Positions 37,521 through 48,606 of a stretch of DNA of 64,000 bases are shown here, in pieces (positions within the stretch are counted from its first letter, which is position 1; every line of letters starts with the position of its first letter). The stretch comes from Siphonodentalium dalli (lineage: Eukaryota > Mollusca > Scaphopoda > Gadilida > Siphonodentaliidae). The position numbers and the translations under genes were made by a program. The notes beneath the pieces are model-generated. The model had not been told where the DNA came from. It did no database searches and saw only the letters and a program-made list of their open reading frames with translations. The stretch spans positions 82,486,705 through 82,550,704 of the forward strand of contig CP136067.1 of NCBI GenBank assembly GCA_032622095.1, in the 5' to 3' direction.

Positions 37521-37788
37521 CCCTTTCTATACTAAATACTCATTGACGATTAGTTCCCTTAGGAAATATTCAGATAATAAGTTCAACAAATGACCACAGG
37601 TCATTTTTTTAACTTAATATCTGAACATTTCCCAGGAATGAATACGAGTCATTCTACTCTTTTATTATCTTTGTTTCCATTTATCATTTGCTTTTATTGC
37701 ATGAACACCCCTCCAAATGAATTATAGACTGTTCCATTCTATACTTTTAAAACTGAATGGGAGAATCCATTTAGTATATATATAAAGG
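37521..37788 (+). mobile_element. Family G TTAA MITE
   Basis: TTAA at 37517-37520, terminus CCCTTTCTATACTAAAT. The opposite end 'ccatttagtatatatataaa' is slightly decayed. Confidence 0.85.
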
Positions 37789-38005
37789 CTAAAGAAATTT
37801 GAGTGGTTGTTCTTATAGCAGTTCAATATTGTCAGGGCCAAGAACCTTTTGTCATAATATGATAAAAAATGACAGCAAGATATCACTGACAATTTCAACA
37901 TTTAGTTTTCCTTATTTTCCAAACATCAGTGAGCTATTAGACTATTTAGCTATTCCAATTCATTTTGGTTGCTGCAAAATCCGGTTATCAAACAAATGAT
38001 TTTAA

Positions 38006-38260
38006 CCCTTCCATGACTGGAGCTTCCTGAAATTTTGCGAAAACCATGTGCCAATGCATTCTCTTATATATGTAAGTCGCCCATAGGCCGCCTTGTACAT
38101 ATAAGAGAATACATTGGCCAAACAATGTTTACCTTGACCTTGTAAGCCTGTGCATTCTCTTATATATGCGATGCTCCCTATGGGAGACTCGCATATATAA
38201 GAGAATCCACTGGCACAGTATCTTTAATGCTGCACCAGTGCAGCTCCCGTCATGAAAGGG
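38006..38260. mobile_element. Family E TTAA MITE, complete (255 bp)
   Basis: TTAA at 38002-38005 and 38261-38264. Termini CCCTTCCATGAC and (complement) CCCTTTCATGACGGGAGCT. Two palindromic cores. Confidence 0.93.
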
Positions 38261-38264
38261 TTAA

Positions 38265-39291
38265 ATGATATTTTGGCATTCTAATTTCGCAACCTCGAAA
38301 AATGATAAACGAAGTCACTTGAACGCTTGTATCTTCATAGCAGTCATATTTATATGAGACCTGAATTCATAATGAGTTAGCAAAAATTGATACACAGCTC
38401 ATTCCCCAGTCTCTTTGAAAAGCCGACATAGTGTCCATAATATTTCATTTCTACGATGACACAGCATTCCCAACATGATGTAATAAACCGTTTCCAAATA
38501 TGGAGTGCATTCATGGCGTAGTAAATGTTTGAGAGAATCGTAGTATTTAGAAATAGTTCTAAATACAGCTAGATGCGAAAGAATAATCAGTCATGAATAT
38601 TGTTGACTGATAAAAAAACTTGAAGCTGATGTCTCCTATATGCGATGAGTAAAATGAATTATGGATATATATATCACCTGTGTTCAGTTTTCTGGTAATT
38701 TCATCGGCTATTCATTTTCATCGCTATCATTTTTGGTTATTTATATAGGTGAAGAAAATGATGCATACTCACTTCGATGTGAGACATCTTGCTACCATTT
38801 TCAATTAAAATTATGACTTAGTTTCCCAGCCCTGACTGCGATTGCTTATCACGTCAGATACATGTAGTCTGAAACCTCAAAGGAGAATGTGTTACCTATA
38901 TTTGAATTTTAAACCTTGTTGCTTTAGGTTTCCTTTGACTTGATGTCATCAAACCAAAGGATTAGTTGCTCAAAATTAATTCCATTTGTCTTACCTCATA
39001 TTATATTTTTCACTTAAGTTGTTGAACACCTTATTCTGAACATGAACTGGAACTAAATAAAAAAATAGTATGTTCTAATGCACCTGACAGATTGCTAAGA
39101 ATTAAAAAGAGCTCAAATCTCAACTTATCATTTATCCACAACTGAGTTTATATTTGAGATATTCAGGCTAAAAAGTTTAATGGTCTGAACATCCACATTT
39201 TTCGGGAAAATTAATGGAAAACAATAAAAATCCTCCTTCCTTCATCAAGTTTTCCATATATAAGTGTCTGAGAACATATGTATTTATATCA
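38265..39291. other. Intergenic, no gene seen
   Basis: AT-rich sequence with no repeat or coding structure recognised. Confidence 0.6.
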
Positions 39292-39299
39292 CATGAAAC

Positions 39300-40758
39300 T
39301 AGTGATATTCCGATAATCGGAATTGGAATCAGCCATCGGCCGATAATAGCCCATCCGATATTAATCGTACCTTGCAGTTGAACATCGGCTTTTACCGATT
39401 GTCAAAACAAATAAAAACGTTCTAGTATCTAAGCGCAATATGCACGATTTAATAAACCTACATACAATACAACCGTAGTATTGAATGTAAAACGCAGTTG
39501 TAACAGCCTCAAAACTGTCTGATATGATTATATATAAGCATGGCAAAACACATGCCCGATATCCCGTGTAATATGAAATTATTGGTTCAATCGCGTTGAC
39601 ACAAAATAAATTCAAAGAAAGCTTTAAACTGCTGACCTCATTACAGTGTAGCTTCCTGTTGAGCACGTGCCATGTGATGTCACATGCTATGTCAATAATT
39701 TGAAGCACACACTGAACAAGAAAACCAATGTCATAAATGGTAACGTGCTCAAGATCATATATTATATACCCATGATTGCAAATATATTGGTTTTGCGAAT
39801 GACCAACTCAGAATTCCGTTAAAAAAACAATAACAACCAGCACCTAATTAACGAACCGGCGGCGGTCTCCGACCACAATCCCCAGTGGGCTGCAGAACGA
39901 AAAATGTCCATAAAAGTTGAAATCTAAGACTTCAAATTATCTTTTTAATTTGTTTTATTTTTAATTGGCATAGCTTATCACTAACCAAAAATCAAGATTA
40001 TTGACATAATGTTAACGACAAAAAAACGAACTACACCTTTTACCGGATTCGGCCTCTGGTCGCAGTTCGACTTTTAATCCTCCCAAAAATTCCCATTCTA
40101 TAAATAAAACACACATGCGCCCAGGCGAAACAAGACTCTCTACATTATTATACATGCGGAGCTCGCGTAATGAATTAATACAGTCGCGATCAGAACTGTC
40201 TTCAATAACGACCAACGTGAGGAGGGGCATAATTAGCTTTTTCGTCTGTACAGCGTATGCTATGAATAGCGGTCTCGCGGAAGTTTCCCAGTTTGTTAAA
40301 AGACAAAAGGTGTGTCCAATGGGAAATCTCAGACAAATATGACAGCAATTATTATCCATCAATCTAAATTTAGTTAATAATCATCGCCATTCCATACATT
40401 GTCGCCACTTACAAGTATTCAATCAAGACTTTTACACCGCGTGCAAGTGTTCCACACACGGCCATAACGTTACTCTGAGTCGGCACCTTTGATCTCTTTT
40501 TCAAAACAACTACCGGTATACATCGAAGGCAGCGCACAACTGACGTCAGTGGAAATACTTTCGCGACAGTGGTATATATTTCGTTTATGTATTTGGCTTT
40601 GAAACTATACCGTGATAGGAGTGCAATGAGTGTATATAGGTCTATTATGGGAGCAAACGCATAGTAAATATAAACATTGGAATTGGAAATCGGCCAATTG
40701 TGCCTCTAGTTATCGGAAATCGGTCCGATGGTCTTTTTCATTATCGGAACATCACTAC
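39300..40758. mobile_element. hAT-like non-autonomous transposon (1459 bp)
   Basis: Inverted termini TAGTGATRTTCCGATAAT and a perfect 8-bp duplication CATGAAAC at 39292-39299 and 40759-40766. Subterminal 'atcggccgat' words occur at both ends. Minus-strand frames of 115-116 codons inside show no recognisable transposase. Confidence 0.93.
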
Positions 40759-41176
40759 ATGAAACCCCTATAATATCATTGAAAAATCCATTAGATATCT
40801 TCTTATCTCTCCCTAATGAGTAATAGCTGCATGCTTCCCGGGATACTTGGCATCGCGCCAAGTAAATTACCGTGCGGATTAATATTATTTGGAAAAGCCG
40901 CACTTGACACCAATACCAGACATTGCAAAATGATTGATTTGTTCATTAAAGTTCAATTATTGTCTAACTTCATTGCGCTAACGAAAATAGGCACAACAAA
41001 GAGGCAAATTGGGGGACTATATGTTTCGTCACAAGGCAGAGCGCGCAATAATGTCGTATACCGTTCTGAAGCGTCTCAGCCAACGCCATGCATGTTTGAA
41101 TTTTACATGCATTTTTCAGTTTCTTTTAATGATTCTCATTTGTTAAAAAGCATAAAGCTCTAGTTTTTTTCATGTA

Positions 41177-41322
41177 ATATACAAGATCTTCAACTCGTTA
41201 TGATGGGATATAAGATTTTATAAAACTCATTTGATAAATTTGATTCACAACTCGTCTATGACTTGTTGTGAATCAAATTTATCAAACTCTTATATCCCAA
41301 CATAACGAGTTGGAGATCCTAT
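41177..41322. mobile_element. Long palindrome, about 60-bp arms
   Basis: Left arm 'aactcgttatgatgggatat' and 'tttgataaatttgattcaca' pair with the right arm. No target duplication identified. Confidence 0.8.
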
Positions 41323-41343
41323 ATATTTTAACCATTTCTTTAC

Positions 41344-41955
41344 CAGGGTTCATGCTGTCGGTGGCCAAATTTCATTATTGACCAAACGCTAAATTTTGGC
41401 CAAACTGTTTCAAGCCTATAGCCAACAATCACCTCACAGATTATCACCAGATCTCCGAATCCCTTACACCAGTTATTAGTTAATCACCAGTTGATCGCTC
41501 GTGTATGTATGGTCAATTATTTATCAGGAGTCATGCTTACTTATAAAATTAAAATTGATTAGCCGCTTTCTTAATCATTTCACAATACTTTAATGCTTTG
41601 TGGTTTCGATATAATACCGCGCAAACAGTAAGCAAATCAGTAAATATTCATGTTGGTATACCATACTGGCTACACCCTATTTTGCACAAATTTTGACATG
41701 CAGTGTCAATTTTCTCATCTTGAAATTTATCAGGTATTTTCTTTTTGGACCGGTCTTGTATTCTCCTACTTTACTTTTCGTTATTTCATTTTTCTGTTTT
41801 TCTTTTCTTTTTTCTGTAAATTCAGTTTTCCAAATTATCCTATTTTCTGGGGTTTTTTTTTTTCAATTTGGCCCAATTTTCTGGAAAATAGCCAAAAAAA
41901 TTCAGAAATGGCAAAAATATTTACCAAGATAATTTTCTGGCCAGCATGAACCCTG
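41344..41955. mobile_element. hAT-like non-autonomous transposon (612 bp), nested
   Basis: Perfect inverted termini CAGGGTTCATGCTG and perfect 8-bp duplication TTCTTTAC (41336-41343 and 41956-41963). The duplicated word belongs to a family G MITE end, so the hAT element landed in a MITE. A 99-codon frame inside is a polypyrimidine artefact. Confidence 0.94.
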
Positions 41956-42187
41956 TTCTTTACTAAATGGAAACTTCAATTCAGCTATAAAATTATGGAT
42001 AACTCACTTAGTTAGTTGGCCGAACTCGGAGCTACATCTTGACACAGAGGTTCAAATCGGACATGCTATAATCGATGATCGGTTCTCTGAAAATAATTCC
42101 AGGAGCAAAAGCATCTGAGACACTTATAAAATATACTGGGTTTAAAATGTTGTACTTCCACTCCTCTCATAGTGTCATGTCTAGGGA

Positions 42188-42281
42188 TGATAATGTGCTA
42201 AGCACACCGTGAGCTGACACTAATGGCTGTCCTGTGATAATGTGCTAAGCACACCGTGAGCTGACACTAATGGCTGTCCTG
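42188..42281. repeat. Perfect tandem duplication (47 bp x 2)
   Basis: 'gataatgtgctaagcacacc' through 'ggctgtcctgt' occurs twice with no visible difference, so it is recent. Confidence 0.95.
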
Positions 42282-42471
42282 TGTATAACAATGTGTTCAT
42301 GTTAAAGATCAATACTGTGGCAAAGAAGTCATCACTTCAGCAAAATTCCTTGTTAAATTTAAAAACTGGATCTGCTCAATCCCTCTCTGTATTGCTTGTA
42401 AGCCGGGCGTGTTAGAGTAAAGAGACAGAGACAGATAGAAAGAAAGGTATAAATTGGAATAGTCTTATTAA

Positions 42472-42863
42472 CCCTTTACCCAACAAACCGGCCAAAACCG
42501 GCCAAATAAAGCTTCAACAGCCTAAATTATCTTGGGTCTGTCTCAATAAAACCATACAAATATGGATATCATTGGAACCGGCTCATTGACCACATTGTGA
42601 TGGTTACAGTTATGCCCTGTGCCAATGCATTCTCTTATATATGCGAGTCGACCATAGGTCGCCTCGCATATATAAGAGAATGCATTGGCCTAAAAAAAAT
42701 CGTTTTTTAACACTTTTTACCATTTTTTCTTACATTCTTTAACAATTTTATAATTTTTAATGTGTTAAGCCAATGCATTCTCTTATATATGCGAGGCGAC
42801 CTATGGTCGACTCGCATATATAAGAGAATGCATTGGCACAGGGCCCTTCTGTTGGGTAAAGGG
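42472..42863 (-). mobile_element. Family A TTAA MITE, complete, inverted
   Basis: TTAA at 42468-42471 and 42864-42867. Same structure as the 26731 and 37035 copies but in the opposite orientation. Confidence 0.95.
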
Positions 42864-43165
42864 TTAATCATCCAGATTCCAGAGTGATGTTTAAGAAATA
42901 TAAGCAGATGACTAACAATTTTTATTACACGTTTGTTCCTAGAAGTACGGTGTTATTGCCGTTCCACATTCACAAATCCGTATGCAACGTACGTTCCATA
43001 CGCATCTCGTTGACGTAAAATGACATACATGACGTTCGCCTCAACCACGAAACTGGAACTATTTAAATAAAAGAATCATCACACATGACAAACACGCCCT
43101 GTATGAGCCTAAATCAACTTTCTAATCCTGTATTTTTAATGCACGGATTCTAGGACGCGAAGCGT

Positions 43166-43292
43166 GTAATAAACACAGAACGACACGATGTGTAAATGGG
43201 TTTGTCGATACGGCACTCGTGCTGTCGCGGAAGGATAGAACTCGTGCCGTATCGACAAACCCACTTACACATCGTGTCGTTCTGTGTATTTA
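43166..43292. mobile_element. Long palindrome, about 50-bp arms
   Basis: Arms 'cgacacgatgtgtaaatggg' and 'tttgtcgatacggcac' pair across a 26-bp loop. The ends 'ataaacacagaacg' resemble those of the palindromes at 32386 and 47150. Confidence 0.85.
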
Positions 43293-43317
43293 TGTGCTGA
43301 AGGACTCATAATATTTA

Positions 43318-43436
43318 GTGTTCAGATAATAAGTTCAACAAACAGCCTATTGTCGCCAATGGCCGTTGGTTGAATTTATTATCTCAACATTTCTGAAGGG
43401 AACTACATGTCAATGAATATTTGGTATAAAAAAGGG
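43318..43436. mobile_element. Truncated family G MITE
   Basis: 'cagataataagttcaacaaa' palindrome and a right terminus 'aaaaaaggg' followed by TTAA at 43437-43440. Confidence 0.7.
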
Positions 43437-43474
43437 TTAACCATTTCTTTACTAAATATTCATTTCGGATTCAA

Positions 43475-43713
43475 CCTTTTCTTTACTAAATACTCATTGG
43501 CGAGTAGTTTCCGTAATGGGAAATGATCAGATAGTAGGCTGTTTTTGTATAACTTATTATGTAACCATTTCCCAGTAATGAATAGGAATCCTTCTGCACT
43601 TGTATTATTTGTCATCAGCTTATATTTCTTGAACATTCCTCAATATGAATAATAAACCATTCCATTGTATACTTGTACAACTGATGGGAGAATCCATTCA
43701 GTAAAGATTGGTT
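43475..43713. mobile_element. Family G MITE remnant
   Basis: 'ttctttactaaatactcatt' at the left and 'gggagaatccattcagtaaa' at the right. Confidence 0.75.
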
Positions 43714-44051
43714 ATTGCTGCCAAAGTTGCAAGTCTATTATTTAACCTCCACAAATTACATTCAAATGATTGAAGGCACCTCAGTGGCCTATTAAGTGCC
43801 AAATTACGTCAGAACTATAAAAAAGCAAAACTTTTGCCAAAATATACTGTTTCACAGGCAATTTCATACAGATTTTCAGGGCAATTTTGTTCTCTTTATA
43901 TGAGTGATGAATAATTACTGTGCATTTCAGGAAAACAAACAGGTCATTTATTCTTTGAAAATCAATTTCCTGTTTGTCAAGCCAAAGATTTGAAAACCAT
44001 GTGCTGCAATGATTTTATCTTTTTATTTCTGGGACACCTCTGCATTGGCTG

Positions 44052-44160
44052 CAGTAATGCCCTAAATAATCGACTCCTTAACCACAGCAGAATTATGGGT
44101 AACTTTTCAGTTACCCATAATTCTGCTGTGGTTAAGGAGTCGATTATTTAGGGCATTTAG
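44052..44160. mobile_element. Family H foldback MITE, near-perfect palindrome
   Basis: CAGTAATGCCC followed by 'taaataatcgactccttaac', and its complement ending GGGCATT. Short loop 'cttttcag'. Confidence 0.9.
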
Positions 44161-44946
44161 CTCTGGATCTACTTTCAGTTGCACGAGGTCAATATTTCCC
44201 AGACAGATGTCCGTAAAATGTTTGTTGATTGATTCTGTGTGATTTATTTCATCCATAATCACCCAATCACTGACATATGTTTGAGAATTTTAAGATTGCA
44301 TTTGCCAATCTTCATGTTTTTAATACAATTTTGAACATAGTTACCAATTACAGTAATGAAATGGAAATCTTATTTGAGAATGGGTGTGTTCCAGCTCATT
44401 TCTGTGCATGTTTATATAAAAACATACTGCAATTATTTTTCTGCTGATTAAAATTTTCCGAAGTTTGCATGTGTGGGGTTTTGGCGGGGACAGGGGGACC
44501 CTCCAACTTTGGTCCAGATTTTCAAGTTGGAAATTTTATGCCCGATACAACATTATTTGAAATTTTACGCCACATATAAGTTGAATTTGTTCTCATGGTT
44601 TGATTAGTGGGGAATTTGTATTTTTTACCAAAAGTAGCTTATTTGTCTACCTTTGGTAAAATCGATTTGGTATGAAATGGGCATCAGTTTGGTCTGGTCA
44701 AGAGAGGAGGGGTGCAGTTGGAAGACACCCCTGTAATGGAGACATTCTAGGTATGTCCCTGGGTTTTATGACAATATTGCTCATTTTTACATACTGTGCC
44801 ACTAACAATGACAGGTGTTCCTGGCATGATTCATTCAACAAATTGCATCGTTCATTTTGACTCATCCATATCATTGCAACTTTATTTAACCAGAAATTAG
44901 TATTTCTTCATCTGTCATTCTTTTTCTTCTTTCTCATACTCTTCTA
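44161..44946. other. Intergenic, no gene seen
   Basis: A 62-codon frame at 44672-44860 shows no similarity or splice context. Nothing else recognised. Confidence 0.6.
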
Positions 44947-44950
44947 TTAA

Positions 44951-45205
44951 CCCTTTCCTGAACTTTTGCGAAAACCCTGTACCAATGCATTCTCTTATAT
45001 ATGTGAGTCTCCCATAGGGGGCCTCACATATATACTGTAAGAGAATACATTGGCCTAACAATATTTACCTTGAACCTTGTAATCCAGTTCTTTCTGTTAT
45101 ATACATGAGTATGCGAGGCTTCCTATGGAAAACTTGCATATATAAGAGAATGCACTGCAACAGGATCTTTAATGATGCACCAGCGCAGCTCTCAGCATGA
45201 AAGGG
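44951..45205. mobile_element. Family E TTAA MITE
   Basis: TTAA at 44947-44950 and 45206-45209. Two somewhat decayed palindromic cores. Confidence 0.9.
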
Positions 45206-45209
45206 TTAA

Positions 45210-46127
45210 ATTGGATCATACTATGTTGACTTACTGCTATATCATTACTAATTTGTTGTGATGTTGTTGGGTCCTGTTGAATTGATATGATGCTGGAGGA
45301 TCAAATAATACTGTTAAGAAAAAGTGTCGTTAATAGACTCGTTATTTTTTCTATTTATGTTTTTTTTTAAATGTAATCATCGCAGTGTTTAACTGGTCCA
45401 AGCGATTTGAGAAACAGCCAGTTTCTGTATAAAACATTAAAAAACATACAAATTTTAATTTTAAAATATTTTAATTAGTTGTACTGATGTTTGCAAAATG
45501 ACAAAAATTCCAATTTAACACTGCAAAAATGACATTTAAGAAAAACGTTAATAGAAAAAACAAGGGTACTTTCTCTTAACAGCATCATTTTGCCCCAACA
45601 GCATCATGGCAATTCAGCAGCACCCACCAACATCATAGCACATTAGCAGGACCACTTATATCCAGGTAGTCCAAGTTTTATTCGACTTAAAGACATATTA
45701 TGTACTTGTTAGGGTGCGTTAAACTGATAAGTTAGTATCAAGGCGCTATGCCAACTGGAGGAATGTACTATTCTACTAACATCGCCAAAAATCTGACGCA
45801 AATCGACCGTACCACTCCATAGAAAACAATGTCTGAAAAACTACGCTCAAATGTAAATATTTACAACTCAATTCGGGACGCATCTATCAGCGATAAACTA
45901 ATGAAAACTATTTCGCCATCGAGAGTCACTGCATTGAATTAATATATAAGAATGACGGTGTGTGTTGTCAATTTGGATATAATATTTGTAAAAATTACTA
46001 CTTTGAACAAGATTATTCTCCATTTATATTTGATCACCCTACCGGAGTGTTTCATATGACTTTAAACCAACTAGCAAAATACTGGTTTACTTTGAGGTAT
46101 GGTTTTCTTACTCTTCTATAGCAGACT
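45210..46127. other. Intergenic, no gene seen
   Basis: AT-rich sequence with no recognised repeat or coding signal. Confidence 0.6.
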
Positions 46128-46131
46128 TTAA

Positions 46132-46603
46132 TTGTTACATGACTGGAGCTTCCTGTATTTTGTGAATACCCTGTGCCAATCCATTCTCTTAATATGTGAG
46201 TCAACCATAATGAGCCTAGCATATATAAGAGAATACATTGGCCTAACAATATTTACCTTGACCTTGCAAGCCAGTGCATTCTTTTATATATGCGAGGCTA
46301 CCTATGGGAGACTCGCATATATAAGATAATGCTATGGCACAGGATCTTTAACCCTTTACCCAACAAAAGGGCCCTGTGCCAATGCATTCTCTTATATGGT
46401 CGACTCGCATATATAAGAGAATGCATTGGCACAGGGCTAACTGTAACTATCACAATGTGGTCAAGGAGCCGGTTCCAATGATATCCATATTTGTATGGTT
46501 CTATTGAGACAGACCGAAGATATTTTAGGCTGTTGAAGCTTTATTTGGCCGGTTTTGGCCAGTTTGTTGGGTAAAGGGTTAATGCTGCACTGTCATGAAA
46601 GTT
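46132..46603. mobile_element. Family E MITE split by a family A insertion
   Basis: Family E sequence runs 46132-46347 and resumes at 46583. The interruption is at the internal TTAA of 'gatctttaatgctgcac', present intact in other family E copies. Confidence 0.9.
46352..46578 (+). mobile_element. Family A TTAA MITE, internally deleted, nested
   Basis: TTAA at 46348-46351 and 46579-46582. One palindromic core only; about 160 bp of the interior is missing compared with full copies. Confidence 0.93.
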
Positions 46604-46607
46604 TTAA

Positions 46608-47021
46608 GCGTAAATCACCTGTTCATCTAAAATCACCATTGACATTAATAAAATGTCACAATTGTGAAAGTAACGTGGATAATTCCATAGAAACCATATT
46701 TGTTCTCAACTCCACAAGATTTGTCAACTAGAAGTACATGTAGTAATTTAAGGTGAAAATATATATTTTATCACAATGGTTACATAATGTTAAAAGAATA
46801 CAAAATCATTTGACCTCCCGAACTTCATAACATTTCGGGTTTTCTCCAGACGTAAACAAACAGATAAAATGTGAAGTTACTCCTAATTACATGGCATCTT
46901 CTATACATTAGATTATGATACATCATTATGACCATAATATATCACTCATTCCATTAAATATATAGCATTAGTATTGATTTGTATGATACAGTCAATTAAA
47001 ATTGATGAAAAATCCTGCCAC
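46608..47021. other. Intergenic, no gene seen
   Basis: AT-rich, nothing recognised. Confidence 0.55.
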
Positions 47022-47142
47022 TGGATATGGGCATAAAGTCAGCTGTAGAAGACAGAGGCAACCATACTTCGACTTAAACCAGTATTATCCCTACCGATTT
47101 CACTAGCTGGTTTAAGTCGAAGGCAACTTGGACATATATCCA
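47022..47142. repeat. Imperfect palindrome
   Basis: 'cttcgacttaaaccag' pairs with 'ctggtttaagtcgaag', and the outer arms ('ctggatatggg' / 'atatatccag') pair imperfectly. Confidence 0.75.
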
Positions 47143-47149
47143 GGGTGTA

Positions 47150-47300
47150 TATAGACAGAACACAACGCGCATCTTAATCGAGACTCTTTTATCGAATGAG
47201 TTGCGGATGGCTACGCTCTTGCGAAATATATCTTTGCGCCGTCCGCAACGAGTTCGATAAAAGATTCGAGATTATGATGCAAGTTGTGTTCTGTATTTAT
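47150..47300. mobile_element. Long palindrome of the 'gatgcgga' family
   Basis: Arms 47150-47210 and 47238-47300 ('cttttatcgaatgagttgcg' and complement). Ends 'agacagaacacaa' / 'ttgtgttctgt'. Confidence 0.82.
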
Positions 47301-48003
47301 TCTACACCGTTCAGTCAGATAAGTTCAATCCATGAATGTCACCTGCATTGTTACTATAGCTACCTTTATTGTGATTTAAGTCTGACAAATAACCAGTAAT
47401 TATGGGGGGATCACCGGAAGCGGATGATCGACGTAATGTACGTCATCTTTCTTGGCGACAACGTCAACAAGAATAGTTCCGGCCTGTATTCCACTAGAGC
47501 TATACACTAATATGTATTCAATGGCTGGGATTCCGTTGAATACATGTGTCTCACGTCAATGGGTGTGGAATAAATATCAATACAGAAGACAAATATTTTT
47601 TTCTCAACAATTAATAAAGATACATAATCCAAATTAACACTCCTAAATTACTATTTCTTTGGCTTTGCGGGTAAAAAATACTTGATTCCAGTCACGGAAC
47701 CCACCCATCAAAGCTCAGTTATCAGATGTCAATTTTTTCAATCTGTTGTCTTTCCACCACCTGGAATATATGGCGGCCCCAAATTGCATTGAACAAAATG
47801 TTGATATATAACATGTTCTGGAAAATTTTATACTAGAGTTGACAGTGGATAATATTATTTTCTGGTAATTAATCGATTCTGATAACTAGAGCGTCTTTTG
47901 AATAAATGTTGTTGGAAACTGATGATACAGGGACCATCAAATCAGATTGTGTACCTTTAAATTTTAACTTATAGACTGAGGTTTTATTTCTCTCTTCTAT
48001 TAA

Positions 48004-48256
48004 CCTTGCTTTACTAAATGGATTATCCCTTTCTGTTATTAAAGTATATAGTGGAATAGTTTATTAAACATTTGGAAGGATGTTCAGGAAATATAAGCAG
48101 AAGATAGACAGGCAAAATGATAATACAAATGCAGGTGAAAATGTTCAGATAATAACAAATGGCCTATGGCGGCGAGTATGGTCATTTGTTGAACTTACTA
48201 TCTGAACAGTTCCTAAAGGGAACAACTCATCCATGAGTATTTAATATAATAAAAGG
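48004..48256 (-). mobile_element. Family G TTAA MITE
   Basis: TTAA at 48000-48003 and 48257-48260. Internal palindrome 'aacaaatggcc ... ggtcatttgtt'. The TIRs are eroded. Confidence 0.8.
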
Positions 48257-48272
48257 TTAATGCCGAATTGGC

Positions 48273-48400
48273 CATGTTCATAAGTTTCTGTTGATTTGGG
48301 TACCCAGGCCAGGATATCTGAAACATTGATTTGGGTACCCAAGTCAGGACCTCTGAAACATCTATTTTGTTATGGTACCCATCTCAGGATTTCTGACATG
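48273..48400. repeat. Minisatellite, about 43 bp x 3
   Basis: 'gatttgggtacccaggccag' and 'gatatctgaaaca' recur three times with drift. Confidence 0.85.
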
Positions 48401-48414
48401 CTGATTAGCGATAG

Positions 48415-48606
48415 CCCTTTCTATACTAATACTCATTGATGAGTAGTTATTATCTAAACATTTCATTCCAATAAAGAGGACTCCTTCTGCACTATTATTA
48501 TTTGTCATCTGCTTATTTTTCATGAACACTCCTCAAAATGAATAATAAACCATTCCAATATATACTTTTATAACTGAATGGGAGAATCCATTTAATATAG
48601 AATGGG
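48415..48606 (+). mobile_element. Family G MITE, internally deleted
   Basis: CCCTTTCTATACTAA left terminus and 'ccatttaatatagaatggg' at the right. The palindrome is partly lost. Confidence 0.8.

Noticed and set aside
40012..40362. 116-codon minus-strand frame
   Set aside because: Inside a non-autonomous hAT element; no transposase or host domain recognised.
41650..41949. 99-codon Phe-rich frame
   Set aside because: Product of a polypyrimidine tract inside the nested hAT element.
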